A program made the translations under genes and the position numbers. This document shows, piece by piece, positions 1 to 13,467 of a DNA stretch of 64,000 nucleotides. The notes beneath the pieces were generated by a model. It was not told where the DNA came from, ran no database searches, and saw only the letters and a list, made by a program, of their open reading frames with translations. The DNA is taken from NCBI RefSeq assembly GCF_025766255.1, contig NW_026516670.1, forward strand, positions 682,001-746,000, in the 5' to 3' direction. Each line of letters starts with the position of its first letter. Position 1 is the stretch's first letter. This stretch comes from Zychaea mexicana. Taxonomy: Eukaryota; Mucoromycota; Mucoromycetes; Mucorales; Lichtheimiaceae.

Positions 1-1377
<1,377 letters not shown>

Positions 1378-1915
1378 CGTAAAGCAGTGTGTTTTAAAGA
1401 GCTGAGAAAAGGTGACGAACGCGTAAGCGAAGCACAGTGATTATATCGGGTGTTATAAAACTCCGCGCGAAGTTCGGATAGCTTTATAACTTTACAAATG
1501 CGTGAATGCACTGCGCACCATACAATTTTTGACAGCACTGATATATTTATAATATTATTGTTCCTTTTTTTGCAGTATTCTCCTTTCTTTTACTATGCTA
1601 ATATTGTATCTCTTGATGATTTGACCAAGCGGTCGGTTTGTGACAGAGATATAGCTTACTTTTCCGGATTGTTATAAAGATGTTCCAAGTCAATAATGCA
1701 AGAGATCCAAACAGCTGCTATACTTCAATAACACAGAGTCAGAGATGAAAAGTACTTTATAAATGTAGATACATTAAAAACATTCCATATAAACAGTGAC
1801 AAGACTACACGTAAAGTATATCATATGATGATGGTAGGGATTTGATTAGGAGCGGGAGGGAAAAAGACACAAGGCAAATATGTACGTTACAGATAACGTA
1901 AAGAGCATCCTCCTT

Positions 1916-3492
1916 CTACAGCGAGCTCCTTGGATCCTTTACACTGAAAATTCTAAGGTTTCCAATACCGTGCTTATCATTTGGCTTTTCCTTCTCATCA
2001 CCAGCATAAGCCAAATAGTAATCTCGTGGGCTCCAAGCAACCGTATTCATAGCAGCAGTGGTTTCGATATGATGTACTGACTCTCCACTTTCCACATGTG
2101 ACTATATCAAATTTTAAAGAGTTAGCATTATACTGTTTTTAACTAATGGTAACCAGAGCATTACTTGTTAAGATCTTATGTAACACAGTATACTTACAAT
2201 ATCAAGGAAGCTATCTTCGGACGCAGATGCGATGAATTGGCCATCGTAGCTGAAACTGATTGTTCGGACCGGCCAGCTTCAGATAAAAGTTAATGTAGAA
2301 GCAAATATGTCAGTTTCCCTCTTAGATTTCAGAAAGCTGTAATCACCATCACTTAATATCATCCTTCATCCCAAAAACGTAAAAAAAATATGAGCACACA
2401 CCTCAGCTCAGAGAATGATCGTACGCAGTCAAAAGTTTTCATGTCCCATAACGAGACCGAGGCATCTGCTGAACCAGCAGCCAAATATCGGCCCGTTGGA
2501 TCCACTTCCACACAATAACAATTTGCTGCATGACCGCGTAATGTGTAAAGGTGTTTGAGGTCATCGAGAAAGTCGTATACGCATATAGTGCCCGACCCCG
2601 TCGTTACAAAAAACAGATTGGTGGCGTTATTCCATGCAATCTCGTTGACTTCCATATTGCTGTGTCCTTGTGTCTTGAAAATGCTGAATGTGCGTGTGTC
2701 GATAAAGCTTATGTTATCGCCCTTGTCGCCCACGGCGATATAGTTTCCGTCAGGACTCCAACAGATATTGATGTTTTCGCCACCTGTTTGGATTGTTGAT
2801 GTACACTTTCCGGCTAAATCCACGCACGCATACATTTGGTAAGTCAACAGAACAAAGAATGTCACGTCGCTATTGGGCTATCCTCCCGAATACCCCTTTG
2901 CAACTCACATCGCTGATCCCATATCCTTGCAGTCCCGTCGCATGATGCTGTGGCAAGTCGATCTGGCGTGGTTGGATCCCAATCCAATTGATCTATACTT
3001 TGCGTATGGCCCTTCAACTCCATGGTATACCTGAGTTCCGGCTAGTAACAAAAATAAATGGGGTCAATTTGTTTTCTCTCAAATCTGTATAGCCGACTGT
3101 GAAAAGGTAACTCACTCGATGAGGATTCCAAACGCGTGCTGTCTTGTCTACAGATCCAGAAGCTAACCTTCGACCATCGCTATTCCAAGCAACTGTGTGT
3201 ACTTTGTCTTTATGTCCTTTGTATTCTCGACTTTTATTTCGTTCAAACATGGATACCATCTAATCAAAAAAAACGCGCGCGTATTAGGAATGATGTATAC
3301 GAATTGTCAATGTCGAGTTTTATATATCTATTACAATTAAAAGGGCTTAAAAAAAGATCGTGTATATGTGTATACCTCTGTTTTGGTAATTGGATCGCCA
3401 CGATAGCTATAATTTTCTATTACGCCAGTGGGTGGGTTCCAGTCGTAAATGATTTTACCAGAATCTGTCAAATTCTCTTCTGTTTCTGCCAT
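1916..3492 (-). CDS. THOC3: THO complex subunit THOC3/TEX1, WD40 protein
   Basis: WD40 beta-propeller subunit of the THO/TREX complex, which couples transcription with mRNP assembly and nuclear export. The start MAETEENLTDSGKIIYDW is followed by an intron, then EYKGHKDKVHTVAWNSDGRR, ASGSVDKTARVWNPHR, LKGHTQSIDQLDWDPTT, TGGENINICWSPDGNYIAVG, VNEIAWNNATNLFFVTTG, AGSADASVSLWDMKTFDCVR and a final blade with NTVAWSPRDYYLAYAGDE. The order and wording of these blades match animal THOC3 closely, especially GGENINICWSPDG. At least five short introns split it. The stop is the TAG at 1918-1916. It lies tail-to-head with RPN11 on the same strand, about 540 bp apart, with no sign of co-regulation. Confidence 0.93.
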
Positions 3493-4651
3493 GTGTTATG
3501 CGTGGTAGTAGTAGATCGCTTTGAACGGGTTGGGCAATAGAGTATTAGAAGCGGAGCAGGAGTAGCGAATTAATCAACTGCACACGTCACAACGCAAATC
3601 GTCTGCATATCCCTCGTATCGAACGCGTCGCTAGTATACAGGCTTAGATGAAGCTACTTAACGTGGTAGAAAAGCTACATCACTTTCTTAAGCTCGTTCA
3701 CAATGTGTAACGAGGAAAATCCTCATGGAAATACAAACTGTAAAACCCTTTTCATATGTAGAATATTTGAAAATTAAGAGCCGTTCATGTGCAGAATAGA
3801 CCTACTACTATCGGTCGGATTCTAGAGTTTGTATTTGGTTACTTGTACATCATATCCCACTCCAATTAAGGGGAACCATGTGTACCAATTTTAGTTTACT
3901 TAGTGCTGTGCTCCTGATCTCTATGTCATTACTTTTGCAATATACTTTTAATGTCTGAATCTTATTGTATACAGTTTGGGTGATGATTTATGTATTACGA
4001 TTGAAAGCATACTTCTGATAAATCTGATGCCAACATTTATTTAACGTATACATCGCTATCTGCTGTGTGTTAGCTCATGTGATATAACGGATGATTATGT
4101 TGATACTATAGCAACAGTTATATAGTGAGCTAACTTTCTTTGCCATGTTCTATAAATCTTAAAGAGAAATTAGACATGAGCTGATCAAAGAAGCAAACTT
4201 TGAATATTTATAAGATAAACTAATATGCAAGCAGCTATTTCTTGCTTCAGCAATGTCAAGATGCACAATTGAGAGCTGCTGTACATCAATTGTTACCTCA
4301 TGTGATGTGTACACAAGACAAAGGTAGTATGCATGTATAATGAATGATGCATTTGAAAAGCATAATCGGCAATTCTCACGAAGCGGGAAACAGGAGGTGC
4401 TGAATTTTCATTTCAACTTTGACTGCATTAAATGATAAGATTATTCCATGAAACGTTTAAAAAAAATTCTTGTTTGTTTACTCAAGGATATTTGTGCTGT
4501 TAAAGCTTATATCAAGACAATCTGTAACACAGCTGGAATCTTCTTTCAAAAATCAAACTTGACCAGAAGTGCAGCATGATCCATGCAAAATCAGTTGCTG
4601 TACACAATGTAAAACTGGTGCTATTCAAGTTTCTGATTCACCTAATCATGA

Positions 4652-4945
4652 TACGCGAATTCGTTTTACCAATACTTTACACTCCTCCTTCCCTCTTATA
4701 CTGACCCATCAGAAGAGAAGAACACAGTGGGATTCGCAAATGCCGCCCAAAATCTGGTCTTTGATCCAGAAGACCTTCCCACTCCTCCTCCCATCTCAGT
4801 GGGCCAATTGGAAAATGGCCTCCCTGAATGTGCCTGTGTGTGCAATAGTGCTTTTACGGAAAGCTGCAATATATTAATATCTATTACCCACAGTAGGTTT
4901 ATTCCAAATGTAAGAATCTCAGGACTTGTTTCTGTACAGCAATAG
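4652..4945 (+). pseudogene. orphan coding-like fragment, unrecognised
   Basis: An open frame from the codon after the TGA at 4649 runs to 4945 and reads like protein in its middle: TDPSEEKNTVGFANAAQNL, then VFDPEDLPTPPPISVGQLEN and ECACVCNSAF. It has no in-frame ATG at a sensible position and no recognised partner exons, and it loses protein character after about 4870. It could be one exon of an unannotated gene or a relic of a mobile gene. I do not recognise the family. The opposite strand is also partly open, so this is weak evidence. Confidence 0.25.
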
Positions 4946-7053
4946 ACCATACTTTAGTATCTGATATGATGAGCAACATTTTGCGTAAGTACAGAAAGTC
5001 GGTAATATTGCTAGCTAGCGAAAAAAAAAGTTTTCTTGATGTACGTTTCAAAAAAAAAATTATCGAAAGAAAGCTTAGTAAATTTTTCACCACCCACGTC
5101 CGTTCTTCTGGCATAGAAATAAGTGAGCAACACTGCTACAATAATCTGCGTTTATTTGTGGGAACTCGCCTCACCATAGGATGTTTTTTCCCCTGATGAC
5201 CCTGAAGTAAAGATTATAGCTTAGATTTGGACTTTTTTTCAGCACATGCATATATGCGCATTTCGAGCATTAGGATCTTATACAGAGATAGAGATGAAGA
5301 ATGTCCTGAGGATATTAAATCATATGTATTATAAAGTAAATAGAACTATTGCATTTGCGGTAGTGTTATGTACATAGTGCATACACATTATAATACAGGT
5401 TATACCGATTATAGAAGTACTTGGCATCAGTACCAACTTCCTCCTTATATGATGGAACATATGCCTGCGGTATGTAGATAAGATCAAAACGATGCTGTAT
5501 ACTTTAGAAGAGAAAAAAATATATAAACAAAATAATAGTCCTAGTCATTGAGTATATAAGCCATTATATTAATTATTACACTAATCAATAGGATTGACCA
5601 TGTTCACTCTTCGTCTACCTCTCCCTTTACTTCTGTCAGGCCACCCAAAAAAGCAACTGCTACCATATCGTTGTTATGCGGATGGGGTGTGGGTGAGAAT
5701 AGCCAATAAAGATGCATGGAGAAGCAGGGGCGGGAGCATCATTCTTATCAGGATATGTTTAGATAGATAAGAGGTGTGTGTTCCCAGGCGATCTCAAACA
5801 AACTAGGCATATTGTTTATATACTACATACCATTATCATCATAATCATTATCATCATCATCCACTCCCCTCATTACTACTGAGCTGTACTATAAAGCGGG
5901 TCTCTGCGACACAGCGTGTTTCATCAAGTAATTCTTGGCGAATAAATAAAGGTATTAAGTGAGAATTGCCGTCAACATTCCCACACACATCTGCATACAC
6001 TTTATCCATTTACCCCCCGGTTATGTACATACGTCGTTGCCATAGTAGCAAAACAGAGCCATTATCATGATCGTTGTCATCGTTTCCACTATCATATATT
6101 CAACATGATGCAGATAAAATATGGTTTCATATTGCTGCTTTAACGCCAAACAGCACGGCATTTTAGCTACGTGAGTAAAACTATAGTGTACAGTATAGCC
6201 ACAGGATATTAATACTATATAAAGAAACTTTATCCCTTGTCGGAAGTGATTCCGTACGATATTCCAGCAAATAAGATTCTAACGAATAAGGTTAAAGTTT
6301 CACTGCTAATAACTACTTTATAAACGACTTGTTGTTTGATTATCTATATGTGCTTTGTATGCACGATTTGTTTTTTTTTTTTTTTGTGGGAGTGGCAGGA
6401 GACGATCGAGAGGATCGTGGTGTGACTAATCCAACAACAAGAGCTGGTGTGCCGGGAGAGTCGGGAGCAAGCTTTTTTTTGGGGGGGTGGGGTGGAAGGA
6501 TGTATTTCTGATATACAAACAACAAGAGGGTAGTCGTTCTATTAAAACGTAAAAGAGATAGCCGCTGTGGAGGCTACACGTGGGGAGGGAGGTAGGTGAG
6601 CTGATTATCGGGAAGCTCTCAATAGTCTATGTATTGCCATGTGGAGAGTCATTTTCGCCATTGAGCGTAGAAAGTGTAAGGGACCTGACTTGTGTGAGTC
6701 TACATTTGCACTTGTCAACAATAAATCAGGGTTCTCATTGACCTATCGAACTTTAGACACCTTTTGCCAATCACGATAGCTGCTTCTCTTTACTCCCCAA
6801 ACCAAGAGCAGTCGCTTTCGTTGCCAAATTGCTTGCCAAGCATGCTAAAGCTAATAGTACATTGGACTTCTTTCTGGATTTTCTATGCGAGGGGTAAAGG
6901 AACAACGTAATAGCATAAGTAGAGTCGTTAGTAGAATTATTAGCTGCAGCGGGTGGGGCGCTCGTTGTAAACATTTATCCATATTGCTATGCATAATCGG
7001 ATGACGAGTAAAATCAAGTGCCTCCACATTTCCTTTTTCTTAATTCCTGATTG

Positions 7054-7088
7054 AGATCTCGATAAGCCGATTTCGGCTATCGAGATCT
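7054..7088. repeat. 17/16-bp near-perfect inverted repeat (hairpin)
   Basis: AGATCTCGATAAGCCGA (7054-7070), two T residues, then TCGGCTATCGAGATCT (7073-7088). The right arm is the exact complement of the left apart from one extra A in the left arm. It lies about 370 bp downstream of the GATA-factor stop on that gene's 3' side. It could form a long cruciform or RNA stem; function unknown. Confidence 0.8.
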
Positions 7089-7454
7089 TTTGATAAAACC
7101 ATAAAATAGCATACGTCTAATTTAAAGTTTTGAAACCAAAATATACATTTTCTCAAACGTGGAAACACAAACAAAGTACAGCACGTAGCACGCTTGATAT
7201 ATTTATCAGCAACTACGCGGCCAATTAGAAAGAAAAGAAGAGCTGCCGAGAGGGTGGTATGGGTTTGTTTTGATTATTGAAACATGATAAAGAAAAGGAA
7301 CGAAGAATAGAGATTTCCTCGTGCATGCACGTAGAAACTCCATCCTTTCTACTCGTCTTTCTTTTTATTGTAAATGTAAGAGCTTATGAAGAGCATATGT
7401 GGGAGAAGGGTTTAAAAGAAGACAGAATACCAGAGCAATAAGGGAGAATTAAGA

Positions 7455-9166
7455 TTAAGGTGGATCGTCTTTTGGACGATGCTCTGCGGGTAGTGGTGGT
7501 GGTAATGACACGTAGTTGATGAATGAGGTATGATGGGGGTGTTGCTGCTGCTGCCGATGATGATGCGGATGCTGATGCTGCTGATGCTGTTGATGTGTAT
7601 GTTGATGATCAGAGGATATTAGGTTGCTACTACTACTACTGCTGCTGCTGATTCCAATGGCAAGTCCAACTCTGTCTGGGGATTGAGACGAGTGTTGTTG
7701 GCGTGCTGGAGATATATCACGAACAGGGTATTCAATAACACGTGGCGGAGGCGGTGCTGCTGCAGTCGACGGCGGTGGTGGTGTAGATCGATCACTGCCA
7801 CTGCGTGTATCTTCAATAGCATAGTTATGCTGAACCGTCAACGATCCTCTTCGCACTAGCTTGGAGTAATCTAATCGACAAGAGAGCTCAGCGGTTGATA
7901 CACACGAAACAGATAGAAAAAAAAACGCGCAGTGCAAAGATAATGCACAACACCCCCTTCATTACCATAGGGAGAGAGAATACTAAGAAGGTCTTAAAAA
8001 TTTATAAACAGAGAACTTACGGAGACCACACGCATTGCACAGTGTTCTTGCGCCGTCTGGCCCTCGGCGCCACTCGGGCGTTTCGTTAGTGTGGCAAGAA
8101 TGACATCGTTGACCGATTCTATTACATGATACGTCAGTCTACAAACCATTAAATGCTATGTTCTTCCGTACACTCGTCTTTTACAAACGAGGCCTTACGT
8201 TGTCTTTTTCTGGAAGAAATGATGCAATCAAAGACCATGTTAGCGAGCAAAGAAAGGTTTGTCAGAACAGAAAGATGGAAATAGAATAAAATGGATACTT
8301 GCAGCTCGTCGTCGATAGCTTTGATGTACGTTGCCGATTGAATCCTGCAAGTTCCGTGCCCGGCGGATCATTACATATTCTGGTTGTGTTGACAGGGGTT
8401 CGCCGCGTACGGATGATGATGAAGTCGCTGCTACTGCTGATGCTGATGCTGATGTTGATGATGCGGATGTGGATGCTATTGATGATGCGGATGCTAAGTT
8501 TGCTTGCTCCTATACATTGCATTGCTTTTGAGAATCAAACCGACCGAGAGAATAACCACATGGCACACAGGCCCTAGAATGCAAGATATCTAACCTTGAA
8601 CGATGATGACATGATCCCATCCTCGTCAGGCTGCGTGTCTTTTCTCAATGTATGTAAAAGCGCTTGTGCAGCCCTGGACAACTGATTCAAGTTTGTTTCT
8701 CGATCTTGCACGGTCCACTCTGTCCATCCACGTCGAAGTTGCTCTATTTCTTGGCATAAGAGTGTGCATGTCGCCACGGCCTAGGATTTGCATTCTTAGT
8801 TTCCTGTACTAATACAAACAAGCGTGACATTGTCTATACCTCGGTTAGACTTTCATTTGTGTTTGGATCGTCGGTCCCGCTGATTATGGTATGTGGTACC
8901 GTACTTGGCGTTGGCGTCATTGTTGTCGGCGTCGTCGTCGTATTAGCAACAGTATTTGTCGGCGTCGTCGCTGAAGTGAGCGGCGAAGGTGTCAGTGGAG
9001 GTAACACGACATAGTCCGCGATTTTGTTTTGTTGGAAGCTAATCGTGCCAGCACAAGCTTCTCGAATGGGTGGGAGGGGGACGGGCGGTACACTGTCATT
9101 TCGTAGTTGTTGTTGTTGTTGTGGGTGGAGCGGGTGTTGCTGCTGTTGATTACTATGGGAGGACAT
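7455..9166 (-). CDS. GATA-type zinc-finger transcription factor
   Basis: DNA-binding regulator with one C-terminal GATA finger; probably nuclear. Six exons give an exact 421-codon frame (9166-8840, 8780-8595, 8509-8299, 8209-8185, 8118-8021, 7870-7455; 420 aa). The N-terminus is Gln/Pro/Thr-rich ([20 protein letters not shown]), followed by a helical block ([34 protein letters not shown]) and a linker with [17 protein letters not shown]. The finger spans exons 4-6: [20 protein letters not shown], then [20 protein letters not shown], i.e. C-x2-C-x18-C-x2-C with the fungal [16 protein letters not shown] core. The tail is rich in Pro, His and Gln. The finger is broken by two introns and a 25-nt exon, so it is invisible in any single open frame. 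The class of GATA regulator (nitrogen, light or iron) cannot be assigned; no PAS or LOV domain is seen. Confidence 0.85.
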
Positions 9167-9862
9167 TGTACGTTAAGAAAGGTGAAAAGAAAGAAGCAAC
9201 AGTTCTTAAAGAAGGTGCAGGAGGAGAAGAAAGGACGAAGAAGTGAAGAAGAAGAAGAAGAAGAAGCACCTTAAAGTTTCCCACCCAACATGTCCTTTGA
9301 ACTCTACAATCCCTACCATTCTTTTCAACTGTACTCCCCCCATTCCACTCCACTCACGCCCTCATACACAACCCCCTTTCCCTCCTTTTTTCTTCTTTTT
9401 TTTTTTGTGCGGCTGCGGTCACACCACTTTGGGGGGAGGGGGACAGGTGTTAGACACTATATAGGAAAGAGGGGCCGCTCTTGTTGATTATTCTTTAGGC
9501 TAACACGTACCCGAAGGATTGGACATGAGGAATTGGCTGGACGTCCTCAGATGATGATGACCTGCACAACATTGAGACGTCCATTAGGCTTCTCTGTTGT
9601 ATACCGTCAGGGCGGAAAAGGCTATGCACAAAGAGAAAGGCGTGGAAAGGAAAGAGGAAAGAAAACAAAAAAGAAGAGTGTGCGGGTATGGAGTACGCGT
9701 GAGAGCCGGCCTCCATCCTCGTGACTCTTACGGATGACAGAACAATTTCGATATTAAATGGAACAGCAGTAGCAGTAATAACACTGGTAATAATAGTAGT
9801 AAATATAATACACTTTACACATCAAAATTGTATTATTTCGGCCGAACCAAAAATATAAGTTT
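9167..9862. other. upstream region of the GATA factor / downstream region of YME1
   Basis: About 700 bp. The first part (9240-9420) is strongly strand-asymmetric: a (GAA)n run on the plus strand near 9243-9268, then C/T-rich sequence with a long T tract. As read from the minus-strand GATA gene this is its 5' leader and promoter. The rest is the 3' flank of YME1. No gene supported. Confidence 0.55.
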
Positions 9863-12431
9863 CTATCGTGACACCGGCTTCCCTCCTAGCACATCCACGA
9901 TCTCTTGGTAGGATAGCGTCTCATATTCTATCAGCGCTTTCGCCAAGCGATCCAGCTCTTCCCGGTGCGTCGTGAGGATCTCCTTGGCCCTGGCTTCTGA
10001 CGTTTCCACCAGATACTTGATCTCGCGTTCGATGGCTTGCTTAGTGGGCGCACTCAGCAGCTGCATATCCTCGTCATCGTGGCTGATTGGGCCAATCTTG
10101 TCGCTCATGCCATAGTTCCGCACCATCCGCTTAGCAACATCCGTCGCCTTGACAATGTCGCTGTGTGCGCCGCTCGTGACATTGTCTGCGCCAAATATCA
10201 TCTCCTCCGCAACACGGCCGCCCATGCATACATCGATCTGAGCCATGTATTCCCGCTTTGTAAAAGAGTCCTGGATAGATGCGTGTGGGAGAGAAGGCAC
10301 AAAACCCCATTTAAGGTTTTTATGTGAGTTATAGCAAGGTACATACATCCATTTTTATGAACATGCAAGTCCATTTCAAACCTTGTCCATTTCGGGCAGC
10401 TGGATCGTTACACCGAGTGCAGATCCTCGAGGCATGATGGTCGCCTTGTGCAATGGCATCGCGCCTAGGGTATAATAGGCAACCAGCGCATGGCCGCCTT
10501 CGTGGTAAGCAGTGACCCGCTTGCTCTCTTCCGTAATCACCGCTGAACGTCGCTCCGCACCCATCAGGATCTTGTCCTTTGCAAACTCCAGATGATGCAG
10601 TGTCACTTCCCGGCAGCTTTCGCGGGTCGCCTTAATCGCCGCTTGGTTGACTAAATTGGCCAGATCAGCTCCGCTGAACCCAGGCGTGCCACGGGCGACC
10701 ACGCTGACGTCCACCGCACTGTCCACTTGTACGCTCTTCATGTGATGCTTCAGAATCTCGATACGCCCGCGAACATCTGGCAATGGGACATTCACGTGCC
10801 GATCGAACCGCCCTGGACGCACCAACGCCTTGTCAAGAAGCTCAGGGAAGTTGGTCGCTGCAATGAAAATAACCCCTTCTGTCTGCGAGAACCCGTCGAG
10901 ATCCACCAGCAGCTGGTTCAATGTTTGCTTCATGTACGACTGGTCTTTCGGATTCCGCTTGGACCCGATCGCATCGATCTCGTCAATGAACACAATACTC
11001 GGTGCCTTGGCCCTTGCTGCCGCTATATATTAGCCAGCACAACCCCAACCCCCAAAGCTGTTATTAATTTGTTTGTTACCCAATCAAGATGGTCCCTCTC
11101 TTTGAACTTACCGAATAGCTCTCGCACACGCCGAGCTCCCACACCCACGTACATTTCGTCAAATTCACTGCCGCTCATAAAGAAGAATGGCACTCCGGCT
11201 TCTCCGGCTACAGCACGGGCCAACATTGTCTTGCCGGTGCCTGGGGGGCCCGTAAGCAACACACCCTTGGGGAGTTTGCCGCCTAGCTCGGTGAACTTTT
11301 GCGGGTTACGCAAGAACTGAACGAGCTCTTCCAACTCCTGCTTGGCTTCATCCACGCCCTGCACATCTTCAAATCGTACCACCTGCTGGTTGCTTGGTTC
11401 GTACTCGATCTGCGAGGACGCCGTCTTTAAAAGCCCCGAGTTTTCCAATGCCAACGAAAGCAGTGTAAGGATACACAATGCATAGGTCAACGTGATGCCC
11501 ACCCACCGCAGTGCGCGCCAGAGCATGTATTTTCGTGCTAAAATTCGGAAAAATGTAGTCAGTCTCTTCTACATCTGGAAAACCTCCCGCCTGCATGATC
11601 CTCCTTTGTCCTCTATCTTTTACCTTCTTCTACAACAACGTAGATGGGGCTATCCTTGTTACCAGCACCGGGTGACAGCTTTACTCCTCCTTCAACTGAT
11701 AACGTCTTGCCTGCATATCCGCGCGAAGCCGCTAGCTGCTGTAATACTTGCTTTGGTAGCACTATATGGACGGGCAACTTTCTATCAGTCCACTCATTTT
11801 CCATCTGCTAGAACTATCATTAATGTATTAATTATGATCCACTTCGATTTCTACCTTGCTGCCCTGACCCTTTTATTGCAGAAGATGATGACTCCATTGT
11901 TGCCTCCAGTTTTTGCATGATACGCGGTAAAATAGTCTCGGATTGACCTGTCTGCGCAAGTGCCGCGACATAGTACTGCCAACACTCCTCGTCATGTGCA
12001 AAGTTTCCTCGTTCAAATCGAGTAATTAACGCTTGTGGATTCTTTGCTCGTAACCATTCCTAAGGAAAACATCATTTTCTTATCAGCATGGTTACTTCGT
12101 ATATGCTGGCCTGCTTAGTATCGTGATGAAGTGTGTTTACTTTGTACAAGACGGCCTGCCGTCTTGGATCGTCAGGAAACATATTTGCATCTTGCTCGAG
12201 TTTGGTCAACCGTCGATGGTTAACAAAACGGAAGGATCGGGTCCACGATGGTGATGACGAAGACGACGAAAATAATGTACGTCGTTGTTGTTGCTGCGGA
12301 AACTGGTGTCGTTGTTGTTGTTGGCACAAAACATTGGGCGAGAATTTCGTACTGCCGTGCGCTCTCAACAGTCTTGAAGAAACAGCATCAGTAACTGCTC
12401 GATCGAGCGATTTTCGGGATTCCGGAACAAG
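9863..12431 (-). CDS. YME1: mitochondrial i-AAA protease YME1 (FtsH family); first exon unresolved
   Basis: ATP-dependent zinc protease of the inner mitochondrial membrane with its active site facing the intermembrane space; it performs quality control of inner-membrane and IMS proteins. Order seen: Arg/Gln/Ser-rich presequence-like N-terminus ([20 protein letters not shown]), a YME1-type N-domain ([19 protein letters not shown]), a membrane segment ([20 protein letters not shown]), and the AAA module with Walker A GPPGTGKT, Walker B [12 protein letters not shown] segment, and [22 protein letters not shown]. The protease zinc site is [14 protein letters not shown] (HExxH form HEGGH), and the tail is [20 protein letters not shown]. 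Several introns. The first N-terminal exon seen begins at an acceptor at 12431 with no in-frame ATG before residue about 60, so the initiating exon must lie upstream in 12432-13000 and I could not place it. Confidence 0.93.
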
Positions 12432-13467
12432 CTATATTATATGGTTTATTCTAAAATAAGTTCTCGTCTTTTCTCACCGTTTTCTACTTTTTACTTTACT
12501 TGATTTGGTCCACGTTGAGATAAAAATGTTCGATATTGATCGTGCCGATTCAACCCGTGGCGTAAAGTGGACGATCGGATTTGCTGAAATAAGTTGGATG
12601 TTTCGGCTGCTACAATCGCAAGCTAACAAAGTAAAAATGACAATGAGAGGACATGAGTTTCAAAGCGCATATTGCACGAAGGGTTGTTTGAATATTAACC
12701 TGTTTGGAGAAAACAGCTGGACCTGTAGTCATTTACGTTTAAAAGAGAAGGTCACCGAAAAAAAAAATGGTGTGTTTCCGATACCCTGGATGTTCGATTC
12801 GTTGTCCCTTTCCTTCCCTCTCTGTTGCGGGGTTCGCTTTTTTTTTTTGTTGCAGCAGGACCAATGGTCTTTGAGAGCTGTCAATTATTAACACTATTTC
12901 GTTCTTTTTGCTGGAGCAGTCTCTCACTGTGGTCACCCGCTTTAACACTCACGGTGCATTGCCCACCAGTTCTAGCTCTTTCAGTCGCAACAAATTAATA
13001 TCTTGATTGCAACCGGCTTCTTATAGTCCGTGGTAGTCCGTTGTATATGCTGGTCTGAAGCCTTCCGCAATAGTCCTCGCCAAGGTTTGTTTGCAGTACC
13101 AGTAAATGTGTTCTGTTGCAAGGTAGTTAAGCTGGTATCGATATGTGAGGCATCGTCCTCCTTTCAATAAATCTACATCAAGCGCATCATACAGTATGAT
13201 GCCGATGATGACGATGGCAACGGATTATGAAACAAGCGATCGAACCGTTACGAAATTTTTTCTAGAGGAAAGTAAAAATCGATGAGTGAATTCATGCGTC
13301 ATTTGAACTTTGCAAATTAGCATGGGTGAGGGATGAATTTCTGACCTCATGTCGCACAAATAGCACAATCACTCTCATATATAAAAACCCCCACCTCACC
13401 ACAAACTTTCCCGTCACTCGTTTTCTTCCAAATCTTCAACTAACAACAATAACGACGACAATCTAAA
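12432..13467. promoter_or_regulatory. shared upstream region of YME1 (-) and the LEA-like gene (+)
   Basis: About 1 kb between two divergently transcribed genes. The left part must contain the missing first coding exon and leader of YME1. The right part holds a clear TATA box and a pyrimidine/CAA-rich leader for the LEA-like gene. Two mitochondrial proteins share this region, but shared regulation is only an inference. Confidence 0.55.
13378..13387 (+). promoter_or_regulatory. TATA box of the LEA-like gene
   Basis: TATATAAAAA about 80 bp upstream of the ATG at 13468, followed by a CA/TC-rich leader ending AACAACAATAACGACGACAA just before the start context. Position and sequence suit a strong, inducible core promoter. 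Confidence 0.65.

Larger units (their letters stand above)
3493..7454. other. gene-poor intergenic region between THOC3 and the GATA factor
   Basis: About 4 kb with no convincing gene. It is AT-rich and contains poly-A/T tracts, short TCATTATCATCATCA-type tracts near 5830-5870, one coding-like fragment near 4652-4945 and one long hairpin at 7054-7088, both listed separately. It should hold the THOC3 promoter at its left end and the 3' region of the GATA gene at its right end. No tRNA or rRNA signature was noticed by eye. Confidence 0.6.

Noticed and set aside
6771..6974. 67-codon minus-strand frame beginning MFTTSAPPAAANNS
   Set aside because: Starts with a real ATG but shows no family, no promoter and no flanking exon; too little to call a gene.
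10727..11320. 197-codon open frame on the plus strand
   Set aside because: It is antisense to the conserved AAA domain of YME1, which fully explains the openness.
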